This document shows, one piece after another, positions 26,748-38,839 of a stretch of DNA of 64,000 nt; the stretch's first letter is position 1, and each line of letters opens with the position of its first letter. Position numbers and translations under genes: made by a program. The DNA lies in assembly GCA_018697195.1 (NCBI GenBank), contig CM031872.1, forward strand, positions 9,245,995 to 9,309,994, given 5' to 3'. The notes beneath the pieces were generated by a model, which worked only from the letters and a program-made list of their open reading frames with translations, did no database searches and was not told where the DNA came from. This stretch comes from Certhia americana. Its lineage: Eukaryota > Chordata > Aves > Passeriformes > Certhiidae.

Positions 26748-28434
26748 GCCTTGGGCTGCTGCCACATTCTAGGGATGCCTTAAAAGCAGAGGTGTGAAAG
26801 ACTCTTCCAGCAGGAGATTCTCAGGCTTGGCAGGTGTGATGCCAGGGCAGAATTGAAGCTGGGATGAATTTACCACATGTGTTGGAGCCTGTTGAGATGG
26901 GGAAGTCTGTAGGGGACAGGAGCTGTTTATCCAATCCAATTGTTTTCCGAGAAACTTAAAGAACTTTTTTTTGCCATTAGCTAAGTTAACTGTCTAGCAG
27001 AGAGAGGAGAAGAGGCTCTTGTAGCCATTCATCTCTGTTGGACTTTTCCCACACTTCTCAATTAAACTGTTTTATAAGAACCTTTTACCCCAGGACCACT
27101 TTGAAACACTTGTCTGGGTAGCGATGGCTCAGCCTCAGCAGGGGGAAGCTTATCTAACCTGCTCAAACCAGGCCAGCCCACGTGGCCTCAACACAGGCCC
27201 TTTATGCAATGCTCAGATTTTTGCTAATATTCTCCAGCAGAAGCAGAAAGTTCTGGGGTTCACACATGCACACAAATCAAACAAAGCATTTAAAAGTTAT
27301 CAGAGATTTGCAGCCCACCTCAGCAGGGGTTTATTTTGGGTTAGAATCAAACTTTTGGTATAGGTCTGGCTGATTTCTTAATACAGTCTTTACTCATCCA
27401 TTAAGTGGCACTTAAAAAGCACTGAAAGTCAGTGCTTGCATTCCTTTCAGTCACCTTTTGGACCAATAGAGCAGGAGGAGAAGTAAGAATAAGAACAAAA
27501 TCATATAAAAGTAATGAGAATTTTATTCATGTCAAAGAGCTCTCTGACCATATATATTGCAGATGTGGGTAAGATACATTCCCTAGCTGGAGAGGTATTA
27601 AAATAAAAACTATGCTCCCAACAAGGGACAGGCTGCTGAAAACGCAAGAAGGGAGGGTTGCGAAATGGTACATGTCGAATTACTGGCCTGGATTTCAGAT
27701 GCCAAAGATAGTTTATGTAAAGCCTTGCTCCGCTGTAAAATGTAACACTATCCACTGGCTAGCCTCAATGAAGCTTGGTCCCAGTTGTTTCAAAAAATAA
27801 ATAAACTAAAAATCTTCTTCCAGCCCATTAAAGCTGATTTATGTTTTGCCCGTAAGATTCCCTCTGTGCTGGATCTTGAGGGAGTCAGATTTTAAAGGGA
27901 ATTACCTCACTTTTAGCCAATCTGTTTTCTCATTCCTAGGTATCCCAGGCCTGCTTTGCAGTGCCTAGAATTTGCCTTCTGGAACTAGAGGGCATTTCCA
28001 TGTGGAATTATGAAGTGGGCATAGGCTTTTGGATAGCTGTTAATTCTCTTGTTTCACTTCAGGGTTCTCTTTTTGGTTGAATAATCAAATTGCTGATGGG
28101 AACAGCTTTACTGATAGTACATCAGCACAAGGAATTCCATCTATTCCCATGGCAATGATAGTCAGTGAGTTCACCAACAGGTACCTTTCAGATGCTCCAG
28201 GAGCCTCAGCTATAAGTATTCCTCTAATCCAATAGTAGCTTTTTCTATGGTGGACATTCCCATTTCTCTGTTTCCTGTGGAGGTGAGGGCTGTGATCATT
28301 CATGCTTCTTTTTTGAAGCAGCTTCACTGAGCAGTGTGTTTTCAGGGTAAATCTGACCATTTCTTGCAGCTTAATTTTCACATCTGACATACTGATGACA
28401 CCACAAGGCTCTCCGGTACTTCGATTCTGGGCTG

Positions 28435-28469
28435 GTTTTTTTTGTTTTTTTTTTTTTTTTTTTTTTTTT
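28435..28469. repeat. Poly-T tract
   Basis: T with a single G. It may be the A-tail of an old minus-strand retroposed sequence, but the adjoining minus-strand sequence (28085-28434) is not recognisable. Confidence 0.9.
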
Positions 28470-29142
28470 AGCTTTTCATCCATAACAGGACTTGGGAATC
28501 ATGTACTTTGCTGAAAAGAGTAGTTTGCCTCCAATCTCACTGCTGCCTGCCATGGAAAGGCTGCAGGTATAGGAAGAAGGTGATTCCATTTGCAGAGCTG
28601 GTTGGCAAAAGAGGAAACCAGCTTGCTTAAAAAATTGGTTTCTAGAGGCAGGAGTTTCCTAATTACACCTGGTTTCATGTGTACAGGGCCATGGTTGGCT
28701 ACTCTGGGATTACAGAAATATCAGGTTTAAATAGGGCAGTGCTGGAGCATCATGAGGCACCTCCACACGGTCTGTGCTGGGAGCTGGGGTGATCAGAAGT
28801 GATCCTCACTTGGACTCCAGTGGGAAGAGTCCTGGCCCATTTGGGATGTTCTAAATGCTGTCAAAGACCTGGTACCAAATTCAGAGGAGACTGTTGGCTG
28901 CCATCCAGCTGCTGTGAGTCTTTAGCTCCTGTTCACGTTTCAGTTTTTCTTACTGGGGTGGAAGACCTGGAAACTTAATTTTGAATAATCTCACGGTACT
29001 TAGACATGCAGGTATTGTGCATTACTTTATCCTAGGAGTGCACCTGGACTTTGTTTCCCCATTTCAAGCAGTCAGAATCGTTCCTCACTGTCCTCTGTCA
29101 GTGTCACTGACAGTTTTGGTGTTTCTTATTTTCCTGCTGCAG

Positions 29143-29256
29143 ATGTGTCGAACCAAGGTGATCGACTTGAATGATGGTGTCTCCCAGTACGCCTGGTATC
29201 CCTGCACAGCCAACTTCCAGTACTCCCACATGACACAGACCACTTTCTGGCTGAAG
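29143..29256 (+). CDS. PAPPA: PAPPA exon B: small phase-symmetric exon before the sushi modules
   Basis: This 114 bp exon (38 codons, phase 0 at both ends) has the acceptor ttcctgctgcag and the donor gtagga. It encodes residues 67-104, beginning MCRTKVIDLNDG, passing through YAWYPC and ending TTFWLK. Human PAPP-A has the same order (CRTKVIDL, AWYPC, TTFWL). The ATG at its first codon is an ordinary internal methionine. It is the only exon in the window whose removal alone would keep the reading frame, so it is the one obvious candidate for in-frame skipping. The next exon is only 401 bp away. It probably belongs to the same structural domain as exons A, C and D. Confidence 0.95.
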
Positions 29257-29657
29257 GTAGGAAGTGCACACATCATTCAGAAGTTTTCTCTTTGCCTGCC
29301 TCTACAAAGATTCTCCAACAGGCTAAATATCATGGGCCAGCCATCCCAGGGCCAAGCTGCTCCTTTCTGTTTAAAGCATGTTTAGAGCAAAAGAGCAGAA
29401 GAATGTCTTTGAGCACTGTCTAGAGAGTCAGTAGTGAAGTCCCCTTGTGTATGAAAAGGCTATTGAATTTCTGAGAGGGTTCAGCTTTAGGGCTGTTTGA
29501 CTTGAGTTTATCTAGTTTGTGTAGGAGAGATTGGATGAGATTTCTGTGACCTGGGATGGGAATTCTTCTTTTAAAAGTTCTGGGCTGACTCCTGGGGATT
29601 TTTTAAAGCCCACCACAATTTTCCACCTCAGGCTTTGTGGGATTTGTGTTTTCCCAG
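29257..29657 (+). other. PAPPA: PAPPA intron B-C, 401 bp
   Basis: A short intron with a gtagga donor and a ttttcccag acceptor. I see no repeat or other element in it. Confidence 0.9.
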
Positions 29658-29793
29658 GCTTATTTTTCCCAGCCTATGGTGGCTGCAGCAGTCCTTGTTC
29701 ACTTGGTCACTGATGGGACCTACTACCTGGACCAGAAGCAGGAGACCATTGGTGTGCAGCTGTTTGACACCAAAGAGCAAAGCCATGATCTTG
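29658..29793 (+). CDS. PAPPA: PAPPA exon C: region before the sushi modules
   Basis: This 136 bp exon starts in phase 0 after tgttttcccag and ends in phase 1 before gtaaga. It encodes residues 105-149 plus the first base of glycine 150. It reads AYFSQPMVAAAVLVHLVTDG, then YYLDQKQETIGVQLFDTKEQ and SHDLG. The match to human PAPP-A is very close. The only substitutions I notice are conservative, apart from Leu in place of Gly after TYY. The alternating hydrophobic pattern (AAAVLVHLV, IGVQLF) suggests beta strands of a sandwich-like domain, which is inference. It is spliced to exon D across 3.5 kb. Confidence 0.95.
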
Positions 29794-32700
29794 GTAAGAC
29801 TGTGTTGTATTAAGCTCCCTCTTTACTGCTTGCTTAATCTGGTGATGCCCGTTCACCCGTACTCCTGCTCAGTTTTTCAGAATTAGATAAAAAATGTGCT
29901 TGTTCAATGCTCCAAACCTGAGTCTCTCCAGAGTTTGTTGAAAATGATGTGTTATTTTATGCAGACATTTCTCCAGAGCTGTTCCCTACCTGTTGAGAAG
30001 TGATTAGCTCCTCTTCAGTCACTAAAACCAGCAGTATCTCAATGCTTCACACCCAGCACTGCCCTGGAGAGACACTGATGATGTTAGAGATGAACCCCTG
30101 GGAGCAGGGACCTGCAGCAGCTGCTGCAGCAAAGGCTTCTGTTCCACAGGGAGTGCTGGGTAATCTCTAGTCCTGCTTGCAGGGAAGTCTCCAGAGCCAT
30201 TTAATGGTCAGCATTCCCCAGGTGAAGCATTTCAGGTAGTGAAGGTCCAACCCCAGGGCCCTGCCAGGCTCCTGGCGTGGCCTCAGGCAGATGTGCCTGA
30301 CAGAGGCAGAACCTGTGCTTGTGCTGGAGTGTCAGCATAGACAGGTTTGGTCTCTACCCTTGGCACAGGGCCCTAAACTGGGGAAGTTGTGTCTGGTGAA
30401 TTGATCCAGGCTTCGTTTAAGCTCCAGAACCCTGAAGCTCTCCCTAGCTCCCAGCTCTGTGTCAGGGTAGGACTTGCATAATCCTTTTCCAGATGTTCTC
30501 TGCCTTTTTTCACTGAGGAGAAAGCTGGCCAGGTGACCCCGAGGGCAGTTTTTAAGGAAACATAACTCCCATCCCCCAGCTTTCTGTTTTATCATAGCAT
30601 TTCAATTTTAATGATCTTCCCACTAGATGAGAAGGGACACAGAGTGACAGGTGTTGGGTGAGCACCCAGGAAAATACAGAATTTGGTGGGGTATGGAGGA
30701 AAACAAAGGAAATACGTGTGGTGTCTATTGTCCAAGAACAAACTGAAATTTTTAGTAAGTTGTGCAGGTTGAGTCAGGGTGGCTTCCAGTCTGCCAGAGC
30801 CCTTGGATTAATCTTACCCTCCTTTTGCAAAACAGTGGCACATAGCTGTATCCCTCTGAGAAATAAATGATGGAGACACGAGCATGCCAGCAGTACTTAA
30901 TGTGACATTTTATAGGGACAGACAGACAGACTGGGAAAGAAAGAGAACAAGAAAGAGGAGCAAAGAGGAAACTGAGGGTTAGGTTTTGAAATCTTCAATG
31001 AAGTTGCAACATGAGTTTGGCATGGCTCAGCCTGATGTCTGGATGTCCTCCCAGCTGAAATGCTGCTTTCATCATGAAAAAGCCCCTTTGACCTTTCAGA
31101 AGAGGCTGCCTGGAGCAGAGGAGAGGTGTAGGTGGGCTACCCAGCAGTTCTCACTCAGGCAGAGCTCCCCATTGCTGCTCTGTCTGAGTTCTGACAGTGA
31201 CATGAAGTCCTTTCCCTGGATATTGTATTTCATGTGTTTGAATTATCATCATGGCAAGCTGGAAACTGCAGCTGAGATGCAAATGTTGGCATGCACTGGG
31301 GGCAGGACCGGCTGAGACACTCAATGAGCCTTAAGCTGGAGTTTGTGGCAAACTAAAAGTATGTCCAAAAGGAAGTAGCAATAATTTAAATCTCCATCAG
31401 TCCTCAGTGTGCTAACGACACTGCCATGAGCAAAGCACAGCCTATCCAGACATGCAGTTTGCTGCCTTGATCAGAACAAGTGGACTCCCAGAAAATAACG
31501 TGAAGCTTCTTCTAAGTCCTGGTAGGAGATGCAGAGGTTGGGATGCCCAAACAGCTCAGCACTGTTGGTTCAGAGCCATTGTAGACAACAGGGTTCAGCT
31601 GCTGAGCTGAATAGATGGGTGCAGAGACACACAAAGAGGGGTGATCCTGAGACAGCTCTGCCTGCCCCCATGGGCACCTGTACCATCTTGAGTTACAGCA
31701 GGGGAATTAAAACACCCTGACCTGTCCAGCCACTGTTTTCCTGGTCAGGGTCAGAAATAATCAGCAGTGCAGCACAGCTCTGAAGGTCTGTTCTGTTGTA
31801 GACACCACCTGAGTGCAAGGAATGAAATAGAAGTGAATAAACAGCCTCATGCCATAAGATCTTTCTTGGCTTTCCATCAGAGAAGGCAGAAACTTCCAAG
31901 GAATTTGGGAACCCGGGATTTTGAGTATTAACTGCACCTGTTTGTAAGTGAGAAACGTGCACCGTTCCACAAGGAGCTGATATCAAAAGACCTGTGGGAG
32001 GCAAGTAGACAGGGAGGTTATTTCAGGGTCAGGTGAAGACCAAAACAAAATAGGCTTGCTTTTTTATTTTATTTTATTTTATTTTATTTTTTATTTCAGG
32101 AAGATTTTTTTTTAAGTAGAGGGTGGGAGATAGATGTTTAGAGAGTGTGTCTTAATTCACAGGAATTCAGTTCTTAAGGAGAAAAAATGAAAGCCTTTTT
32201 ATTCCTTTCTTTTTGAGTCAAGAAATCCGAACTGGGGGAAAAAAAAAATAATAACAGAAATCCCTGAGCCAGTTAAACATGCAAATAGAATTTATTTTAT
32301 TTTCAAATTTGTAAGTGTATCAGGGTAGCCAAGGGCCTGGGCCAAAGCCGTTGCTGGGGGAGCTTCAGTGAAGCAAATGGATCTGGAGCCAAGCTGATCC
32401 TCGGAGTGATGCCATGGAGCTGTGGAGGCAGAGCCTTGCAGGCAGCCAGCAGGCCATGAATCTCAATTAATGAATTTTGAGGGCAGCCGACAGCTGTCTG
32501 TCCTCTGCCTTCCCCCTGAGATGGGTTTGGCCCATTTCAATTCAGGTTGCTTCTACCTGAAGGTGGGAGTTTCTTCCCAGCTGTCACTGAGTGCCTTCTC
32601 CATGGGACAAAAAGGATTCAGAAGTCTCCTTGCCACCTGTCTGGTTTTCTGTGCCCTGCAACCTTGACATGCGTTTATTTCCCCAAGACACAATTCTTTT

Positions 32701-33324
32701 CTTCTCGAGTGAGATCACCTGTAAAATCTTCAGTGGCTCCATCACCCTCATTTCTATTTCCAGGACCAAATCTGCCTTTTCTTGCAAAGAACAAGATACC
32801 CTAAGGCTCAAAACTATTGAAGAACAAATCAAATCTGGGCAAATTTAGTGTAAAACTCATGCAAAAGAAGTTTTACACTGAGTGCTAATGACATGCAGAG
32901 CTCCAAACGAGCTGCTGGTACCCCAGCCCTGGTGCACAAAGCCCCCCAGCCTGCCGGTGCTGTTTGATCCTATATAAAAAGGCTCCAAGTGTCCTCCAGG
33001 ACCCGTTTTACAATAGTGTGACTCTGCTTCCCCTGTGCTGGTTGCTCCTGATTTAGCAGAGCACAATAGAAACGTATCTGTGGTCTAAAGGAGCAGCTCC
33101 CAGGGCCCAGAAAGAATGGCAGCCTTTCTTCAGCTGTCTGGAGGGATCTGCTTCTCTGCTAAGCTCTCCAGAGCCATTTGGGAAGCCCCTCCAGGCAGCT
33201 TACCATAACTTTTCAGCTCTATAGGGCCATTCCTCTGGGTGAAATGCCTCTGAAGTGCCCACGGCTTCAGGAAGCAATTGTGTTAAGCCTGACCCTTCCT
33301 CTGATCTTGTCTCTCCTCTGGCAG
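29794..33324 (+). other. PAPPA: PAPPA intron C-D, 3.5 kb
   Basis: Mostly unique sequence. A (TTTTA)n tract lies at 32060-32096 and short A-rich runs near 32230-32250. No exon or RNA gene was found. Confidence 0.85.
32060..32096. repeat. (TTTTA)n microsatellite
   Basis: About six units of ATTTT. Confidence 0.95.
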
Positions 33325-33538
33325 GTGTCCACGTCCTGAGCTGCAGGAACAATCCCCTGATTATCCCCGTCATCCATGACCTCAGTCACCCTTTTTATCA
33401 CACCCAGGCTGTCCTCATTAGCTTCAGCTCACAGCTTGTGGCCATCTCCGGGGTGGCCCTGCGTTCCTTCCACAACTTCGACCCCATCACCATCAGCAGC
33501 TGCCAGCAAGGACAGACCTACAGCCCTGCGGAGCAGAG
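33325..33538 (+). CDS. PAPPA: PAPPA exon D: last exon before the sushi modules
   Basis: This 214 bp exon has acceptor cctctggcag and donor gtgagc. It completes glycine 150 and ends two bases into serine 221. It encodes VHVLSCRNNPLIIPVIHDLS, then HPFYHTQAVLISFSSQLVAI, GVALRSFHNFDP and ISSCQQGQTYSPAEQ. All of these blocks are recognisable in human PAPP-A. The cysteines in LSC and SSC probably pair within this domain, and the exon stops just before the cysteine-rich start of sushi module 1. Position and order make this the C-terminal end of the middle region of the protein. The following intron is 9.5 kb. Confidence 0.95.
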
Positions 33539-36150
33539 GTGAGCGTGTCAGCCCTGCTTCCCTCTGCCTCACACCCACCACCCCCAGCACCAGCAGGGGC
33601 TGGGGAGGAGGCAGGAGGGGCACAGCAGCTGAACCCTGCTGACCCCTTTGTGTCACGGGTAAAAAACCGGCAGTGTTCTCATTGATCAGGATGGATGGGA
33701 CATTTAACCCGCATGGGATGCTGTTAGTGAATTATTTCCTCTTCCTTTCTCCTCCCTCCTTTATGCCAAGCCTGGAATTGAGGCCAGTTCACTCCACACA
33801 CATTCCCCAGTCGGGTGTCGCGTTGGCCACTCACACACCAGTTCTATCTGAGCCCCTTTGTGCTGCCAGAGTGCCACGGGGACCTCCCGCAGCAGGGACT
33901 GTGCGGACACAGAGTGATGCCTGTCCCTGGAGGGGTCGGATCCTGTCAGAGGCACAGCCCTGGGCTGCAGGGCCATGGCCATCAGCATCTGCTGTGCTTT
34001 TATGGCTGGGTGAGGCCCCCAGCACCTCTCTGGATCCGGCCCCCATTCTGAAAAGCTCAGTGGGACCCCCCAGGATGAAAGGTTTATGGCTACCGTTTTA
34101 TTCTTGTTGTTATTACAGACACATCAATAGATCACCACCAACCCCTCTCAGTCTCTGCTTTACAGCATCCCACAGAGATTGTGACCTTTCATGGCCTCTG
34201 GTGCAGCAGCTTCATGGATCCTTTCAAAAAAGCAGTGAAAAGAAGAGGAGACAATTTAGCAAAACCCCTGAAAGAATAATTTTTTTTCTTCCTTTGTGAA
34301 TTCGAAGTTGTGAGCAGTTGTCATACCATAGCAGCAGCAATAGTAAAACAAGTTGCATAGCCCAGCAAACCTCTGCTCAGCCTCCTAAGCAAGCTGTCAG
34401 GTTTTTTGATAATGTTCTGGCTTGTTTTTAGGACCTGCTTTTATTCCAGGAAAGGAGGGAGGGTGAGAAGGGGGAGAGGGAAGGGAAAATAAAATTTAAA
34501 AAAAAAGAAAGAAAGAGTATATCTATAGCTAAATCAATCCAGTCAGTGTGTTCTGACCTATATTCAAAGCGTCTGATCATTCTGTGCAATAGGTTGTATA
34601 AATTCAGAGGCCCAAAGACAGCAGGATCAAGTTTCAGATGAGAAGTCTGGTGGTGGAAGTGTGGCCAAATCCCAGCGCTGAAGCAGGACAGGAAAAGGGC
34701 AAGAAAGCCCACTGGAAGGAGATGGTGAGAAGCAGCAGGGAGCTCAGGAGGACTGAGACACAGGGCCACATTCCCCTGCCCTCTCAAGTTTTCAGTAGGA
34801 ATTAAACCATTTGTTCACTTATGGAACTAGAAGTGCTCTGTGTTTCGAAAGTTATTTCCTGAATAGAAAATGCACCCTCCTTAGGCAAAGCTTCAGTGAG
34901 CCTCTGCAGCCCATAACCCAACCTTTAGAAATCCCCTGAGGAAGAATCACCCACCTTTTGCCTCTTACTTTTCTTCTTGATTTTTTGACATGGTTTTGTT
35001 TTTGGATGCCCTGAACCCTCTCAGTCCTCTACTCTCACAAACTCCCACCCGAGCCTCACTTGTTCAAAGTAATGTTTTAGGTCTTGCAGGTTCCAGCACT
35101 GGATTGTTCATAAAATTTCCCATGTCTGTCAGGGAACTAGAAACTCAGAAGTAATGATGTGACCCAAAGGCAATTGAAATCAGTGGAATTATTTCCACTG
35201 ATGGTAGTGCTTCAGTGAAGAATCAGTGCCCAGTTTGCTTTGTGGTGGGATCATTTGTGGTTACCAGATCTGTTTTTTTCTGCACAAAAAACTCTGGGCA
35301 GTTCAGGTACCCAAGATGTAGGGAAAGTTGTGCATTAAGCTGTGCAGCCAGGAAATAAGTGACACCTTTGCTGTCACCTGTTGTCTTTTTCCTTGATCAT
35401 TTTACCCAATCCAGGAAGAACAGAGAAAGGTTTTAAAAATGATTTCTTAACCAGCTCAGAGTCTGGATGTGGGTTTTCTGCCTCCCCTGCTTACAGTCTG
35501 CCCATCAGATTCCCTTTGAGTGCCAGTTCCACAATGCCCATTTTTCTCTTCTCCCCTTTCCCCACTGGTTGCACTTGCCTATATGATTTTTAAGATATTT
35601 TTTGAATTTTTAAAGGAATTTGCCTTCCTTTGTGTGATCATCAATTTTACCACTTTCATTTTCCTTAGATCAACATGGATATTTTTGCCTGCTTTTTGGC
35701 TTCTCTCTACAAGAGGTATTATTTCTCTCTTTCAAGGAGAATTATTTTGCTTGGAGAGGATTTATAGCCAGATACAGATATTTCTAGGCAAGGGTGTAGA
35801 TTTTAAAATTGTGAGGGAAAAGAAATATATTGTCCGTTAAAAGTTAATACAGTTTTTATTTTGAGGGTGAATGGATCCCTCCCATGGGCTAGTGACAACT
35901 TAATAACTGAAAATAAAATATGAACTAACTCTTCTTTTGTAAAATATGCATTATAGTTAGTATTTTAGAGAAAAATTGGCTTAAATCTGAAAGTCTGGCT
36001 GAACTTTATAGGTAGTTTTCCTCAGTCACCATTAGTTTCAAAAATCCATTCCATCCTCCTGGAGACATTTATAGTTTGAAAGTTCCTGCTTTGTCCTTTC
36101 CAGTTTTATTCTTCCAGTTGTTTTTTCCTGCTGCCAGTGACTACAGGCTC

Positions 36151-36171
36151 TTTTTTTTTTTTTTTTTTTTT
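36151..36171. repeat. Poly-T tract
   Basis: Twenty-one T followed by GTTTG. Confidence 0.95.
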
Positions 36172-37157
36172 GTTTGTTTTCAGCAGAAGTTTACCTCACT
36201 GCTGGAGCTGTGCTGTAAAAATTGCACTCTTTATTTTCACATTGCATCTTTAGACCAGATATAATGGCCTGGATAGTTCTTCTCTTGTGCTTTATAGCTC
36301 CAATTATTATACTTTTTCTATTTCCTGTGTAGCCTCATGCAGTGGACAGTGAAATTGGGTGTGCAGGAGCAGAGGTGTAATTTCCCACCCCACAGTCACT
36401 CGAGCAGCATGAAGGCCTGGTGTGCTGTGGTTGCCTTTGACAGTGGTTCCTCAAAAGTCAGGTTTTTGACTTTTTCACTGGGTAGGAAACATTAGCTGTG
36501 GGTCACCCATCCCTGACAAAGCAGTTTGTGGGAAGTGCTGCTTTTCCTTGGTGGCACTTCCCTGCCATGGTCACCAGACCTGTCCTCTCCACCACCCATC
36601 CTGGTGCCAGGAGGAGGAAAGCCCAATTCACCCAATTCAGCTGTCAGAACTGTGCATTTCAGGAGTTTCCATCTTCCTAATCTACCATTAACCCTGTGTT
36701 CATGCTGAAGGCAAATCCCTTCTGTCTGCCCACAGCTCTGCATCTTCTTGCCTCACACTGTCACCACCTCATGCTTTCTAATGAGTGTAGCAAAAAGATT
36801 TTCCATTGCTTTCTTTGGTTAAACCTTGGCACAGCCTTACTGCTACGGCTTCAAAATTGCTTCTGCAGTGGAGATTCTGGGGTTTCCTCCCTCTGTCAGT
36901 GTGTATATCTGGGTGTTAGACACTGTAGACCAAGACCCACCCCTGACCACCACACCATCACCTGCTCTGGCCTCTATGGATAGTTTCCCTTTGAGCTGCA
37001 CCCTTTCCTGCCCCAAACAAACCCCAGGGATTTGTAGCCCACTCCAGCTCTTCTATTTGTCTAGTTCTTGCCTGCTGTCAGCTTCCCCATCAAGAAATGA
37101 TGAAGATAAATCTTCAGCAGCAGAACAAATGCAACTGCTCTTTACAACTCTACTTGC

Positions 37158-37216
37158 TTTTTTTTGTTTTGGTTTGTTTGGGGTTTTTTTTGGTTTTGTT
37201 TTTGTTTTTTTTTTTT
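37158..37216. repeat. T/G low-complexity tract
   Basis: Only T and G for nearly 60 bases (TTTTGG, TTTGGGG, GTTTTTG units). It is a small version of the block at 62934-63205. Confidence 0.9.
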
Positions 37217-38120
37217 CCTTTTCATAAGGGGGAAAAAAGGGTTTCCTCGTCTCTTTTTGTTGTGAATTAATGCAGCTTTCTCTTTCCTGGATTGGCCGCC
37301 TTTCCCCTGCCCTGCATTCTGTCATTAAGCACAATCTCTGTCAGCTTGCTTCGGGTGAAATTAATGAATTTCTCACAGAACTGTTAATCATAGAAGCTTT
37401 GGTCTGTGACATGTGTTATAATTCAATGGGTTTTTAACCTTCGCCCCGTTTTGGTAATTGGCAAACGGCATCATTTGGCTTTTATTAAAGTGGAAGGCAA
37501 TGCATTTTCTTTGTTTGCCTGGACAGACTCTGGCAGGGAGACCTGTGGGGCTGCTGACGCCCAGGGACACGGTCCCACTTCCAAGCTGGCAGGGTGACAG
37601 GGCTTTGAGAGCTTTATCAGTTCAATATGGACCCCCCTGGCAGGAACAGCTCACACCACGGGGTGCAGGGAGGCTGGAGGCAGAGCCCATCCCCAAGGAG
37701 AATTTGCCCTGCCAGTGATGGGGACAGTGAGGGGGATGCACTGGCTCGTGCATCTCCTTTCCTTGGGGCTTACCTTGGGGTGGAGAAAGGGTTTTCTGTA
37801 AATCTCTGAAGTTAGCTTCATTTTGACCCTTTCAGTTTGGAAGAGGGGTTTGCTGGGATCGCTGTCAGAGTCAAACCCAGCAGTACTGAGATGGCATCAC
37901 TGAGGGGACTGTAGGTGACACCACTCGTGTTGTCGCTCTCATGGATCAGATTTGAAGGCAGCACCTTTTTAAGAAAGTGCTTGATCCTTCTTCCAGTCAG
38001 CACCAGTGCCCTCCAGCCCCATAAATTTGGGTAGATATTCAAGATTTTGTGTTAATAATAGGAGGTAATGTGATTTAGTTAAAGACTGAAGAAGACAAAG
38101 TCATTGCCATCTTTTCAGTT

Positions 38121-38158
38121 CTTTTTTTTTCTTTTCTTTCTTTTTTTCTTTTTTTTAA
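38121..38158. repeat. Polypyrimidine tract
   Basis: Only C and T, mostly T. Confidence 0.9.
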
Positions 38159-38716
38159 TTTCTACAAGAAGAAATATGGCTAGCAACCTCCACATAGATG
38201 TTTGGATTAGAGAGAAAGAACCTGCTCTTGCCTTTAGAGTAACCTCTAGAGAGGAGAACACAAACCCATTGTAAGGATAAATATGTTAGAAAAACCGTCA
38301 GAAGGCTACACATGTGTGAGTTGTGTGAATGGTGGCATAGGACAAAACCAAATTGCACTTCAGATCTGCAGCCCAGACTGGCCCAGACTGGAAAAGGGAG
38401 TTCTTTGCTGTGTCGAAGAGATAATGTTGTGGTCCTTCTTCTAAAAAGTGCCCACCATGATCTTCCAGGCTCACCTGAGCTTAGATATGTGTCAGAGCCA
38501 TCACAAAGGAAACAAATAATTAAGGCATCATGTTAAGATGAGTTCTTGGAAAAGTGCTTGACCTCAGGGTTAGGAAAAGAAAGTTTGGCTGCTGTAAGCT
38601 TTTCAAAAGAGGAAGTCCTGGATTGTTTTTATGTGAGGAATGAAGAGCTCCACTTAATTGTTATAATTTGCTATAAACATGTTAAAATACAAATGTTTCT
38701 AGGATTGTGCCACTAA

Positions 38717-38839
38717 GGCCCTAATTTAGCAAAGCTCTGAGCTATTTGCTTACATCCCCCTGTAGTCAAATCTATCAGTGGGACTTAACTGTGCTTTTGA
38801 AGTTAAGCACATATTTAAGTGCCTTGCTGAATTAGGGCC
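38717..38839. mobile_element. 123 bp palindromic TIR element (non-autonomous DNA transposon fossil)
   Basis: The left end GGCCCTAATTTAGCAAAGC and the complement of the right end, GGCCCTAATTCAGCAAGGC, agree at 17 of 19 positions. The match decays inward but continues (TATTTGCTTA against TATGTGCTTA), so the whole element is a degenerate hairpin around a centre with TCAGTGGGA. No transposase is encoded. I know this type of sequence as a widespread old amniote repeat but cannot name the family. No clear target-site duplication is visible. Confidence 0.7.

Larger units (their letters stand above)
11787..29142 (+). other. PAPPA: PAPPA intron A-B, 17.4 kb, no exon found
   Basis: This is the longest complete intron in the window, from gtaagg at 11787 to the AG at 29141-29142. 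Exons A and B join in phase 0 with no residue missing compared with the PAPP-A I recall, so no constitutive PAPPA exon is hidden here. Contents: A-rich tract 13255-13292, AT palindrome 15331-15383, poly-T 16606-16619, a MIR-like piece 16681-16745, AAT repeats 19071-19120 followed by an A/C-rich tract, a MIR-like element 25601-25725, a CR1 tail 26675-26747, a repeated 15-mer at 26609-26641 and poly-T 28435-28469. Open frames reach 189 codons (19362-19931) but show no protein family. A minus-strand frame at 24036-24353 is discussed separately. Confidence 0.85.

Noticed and set aside
33673..34299. 208-codon open frame just after exon D
   Set aside because: It lies in the intron between exons D and E, which splice without loss. 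It shows no recognisable domain, and one frame of this length is expected by chance in GC-richer sequence.
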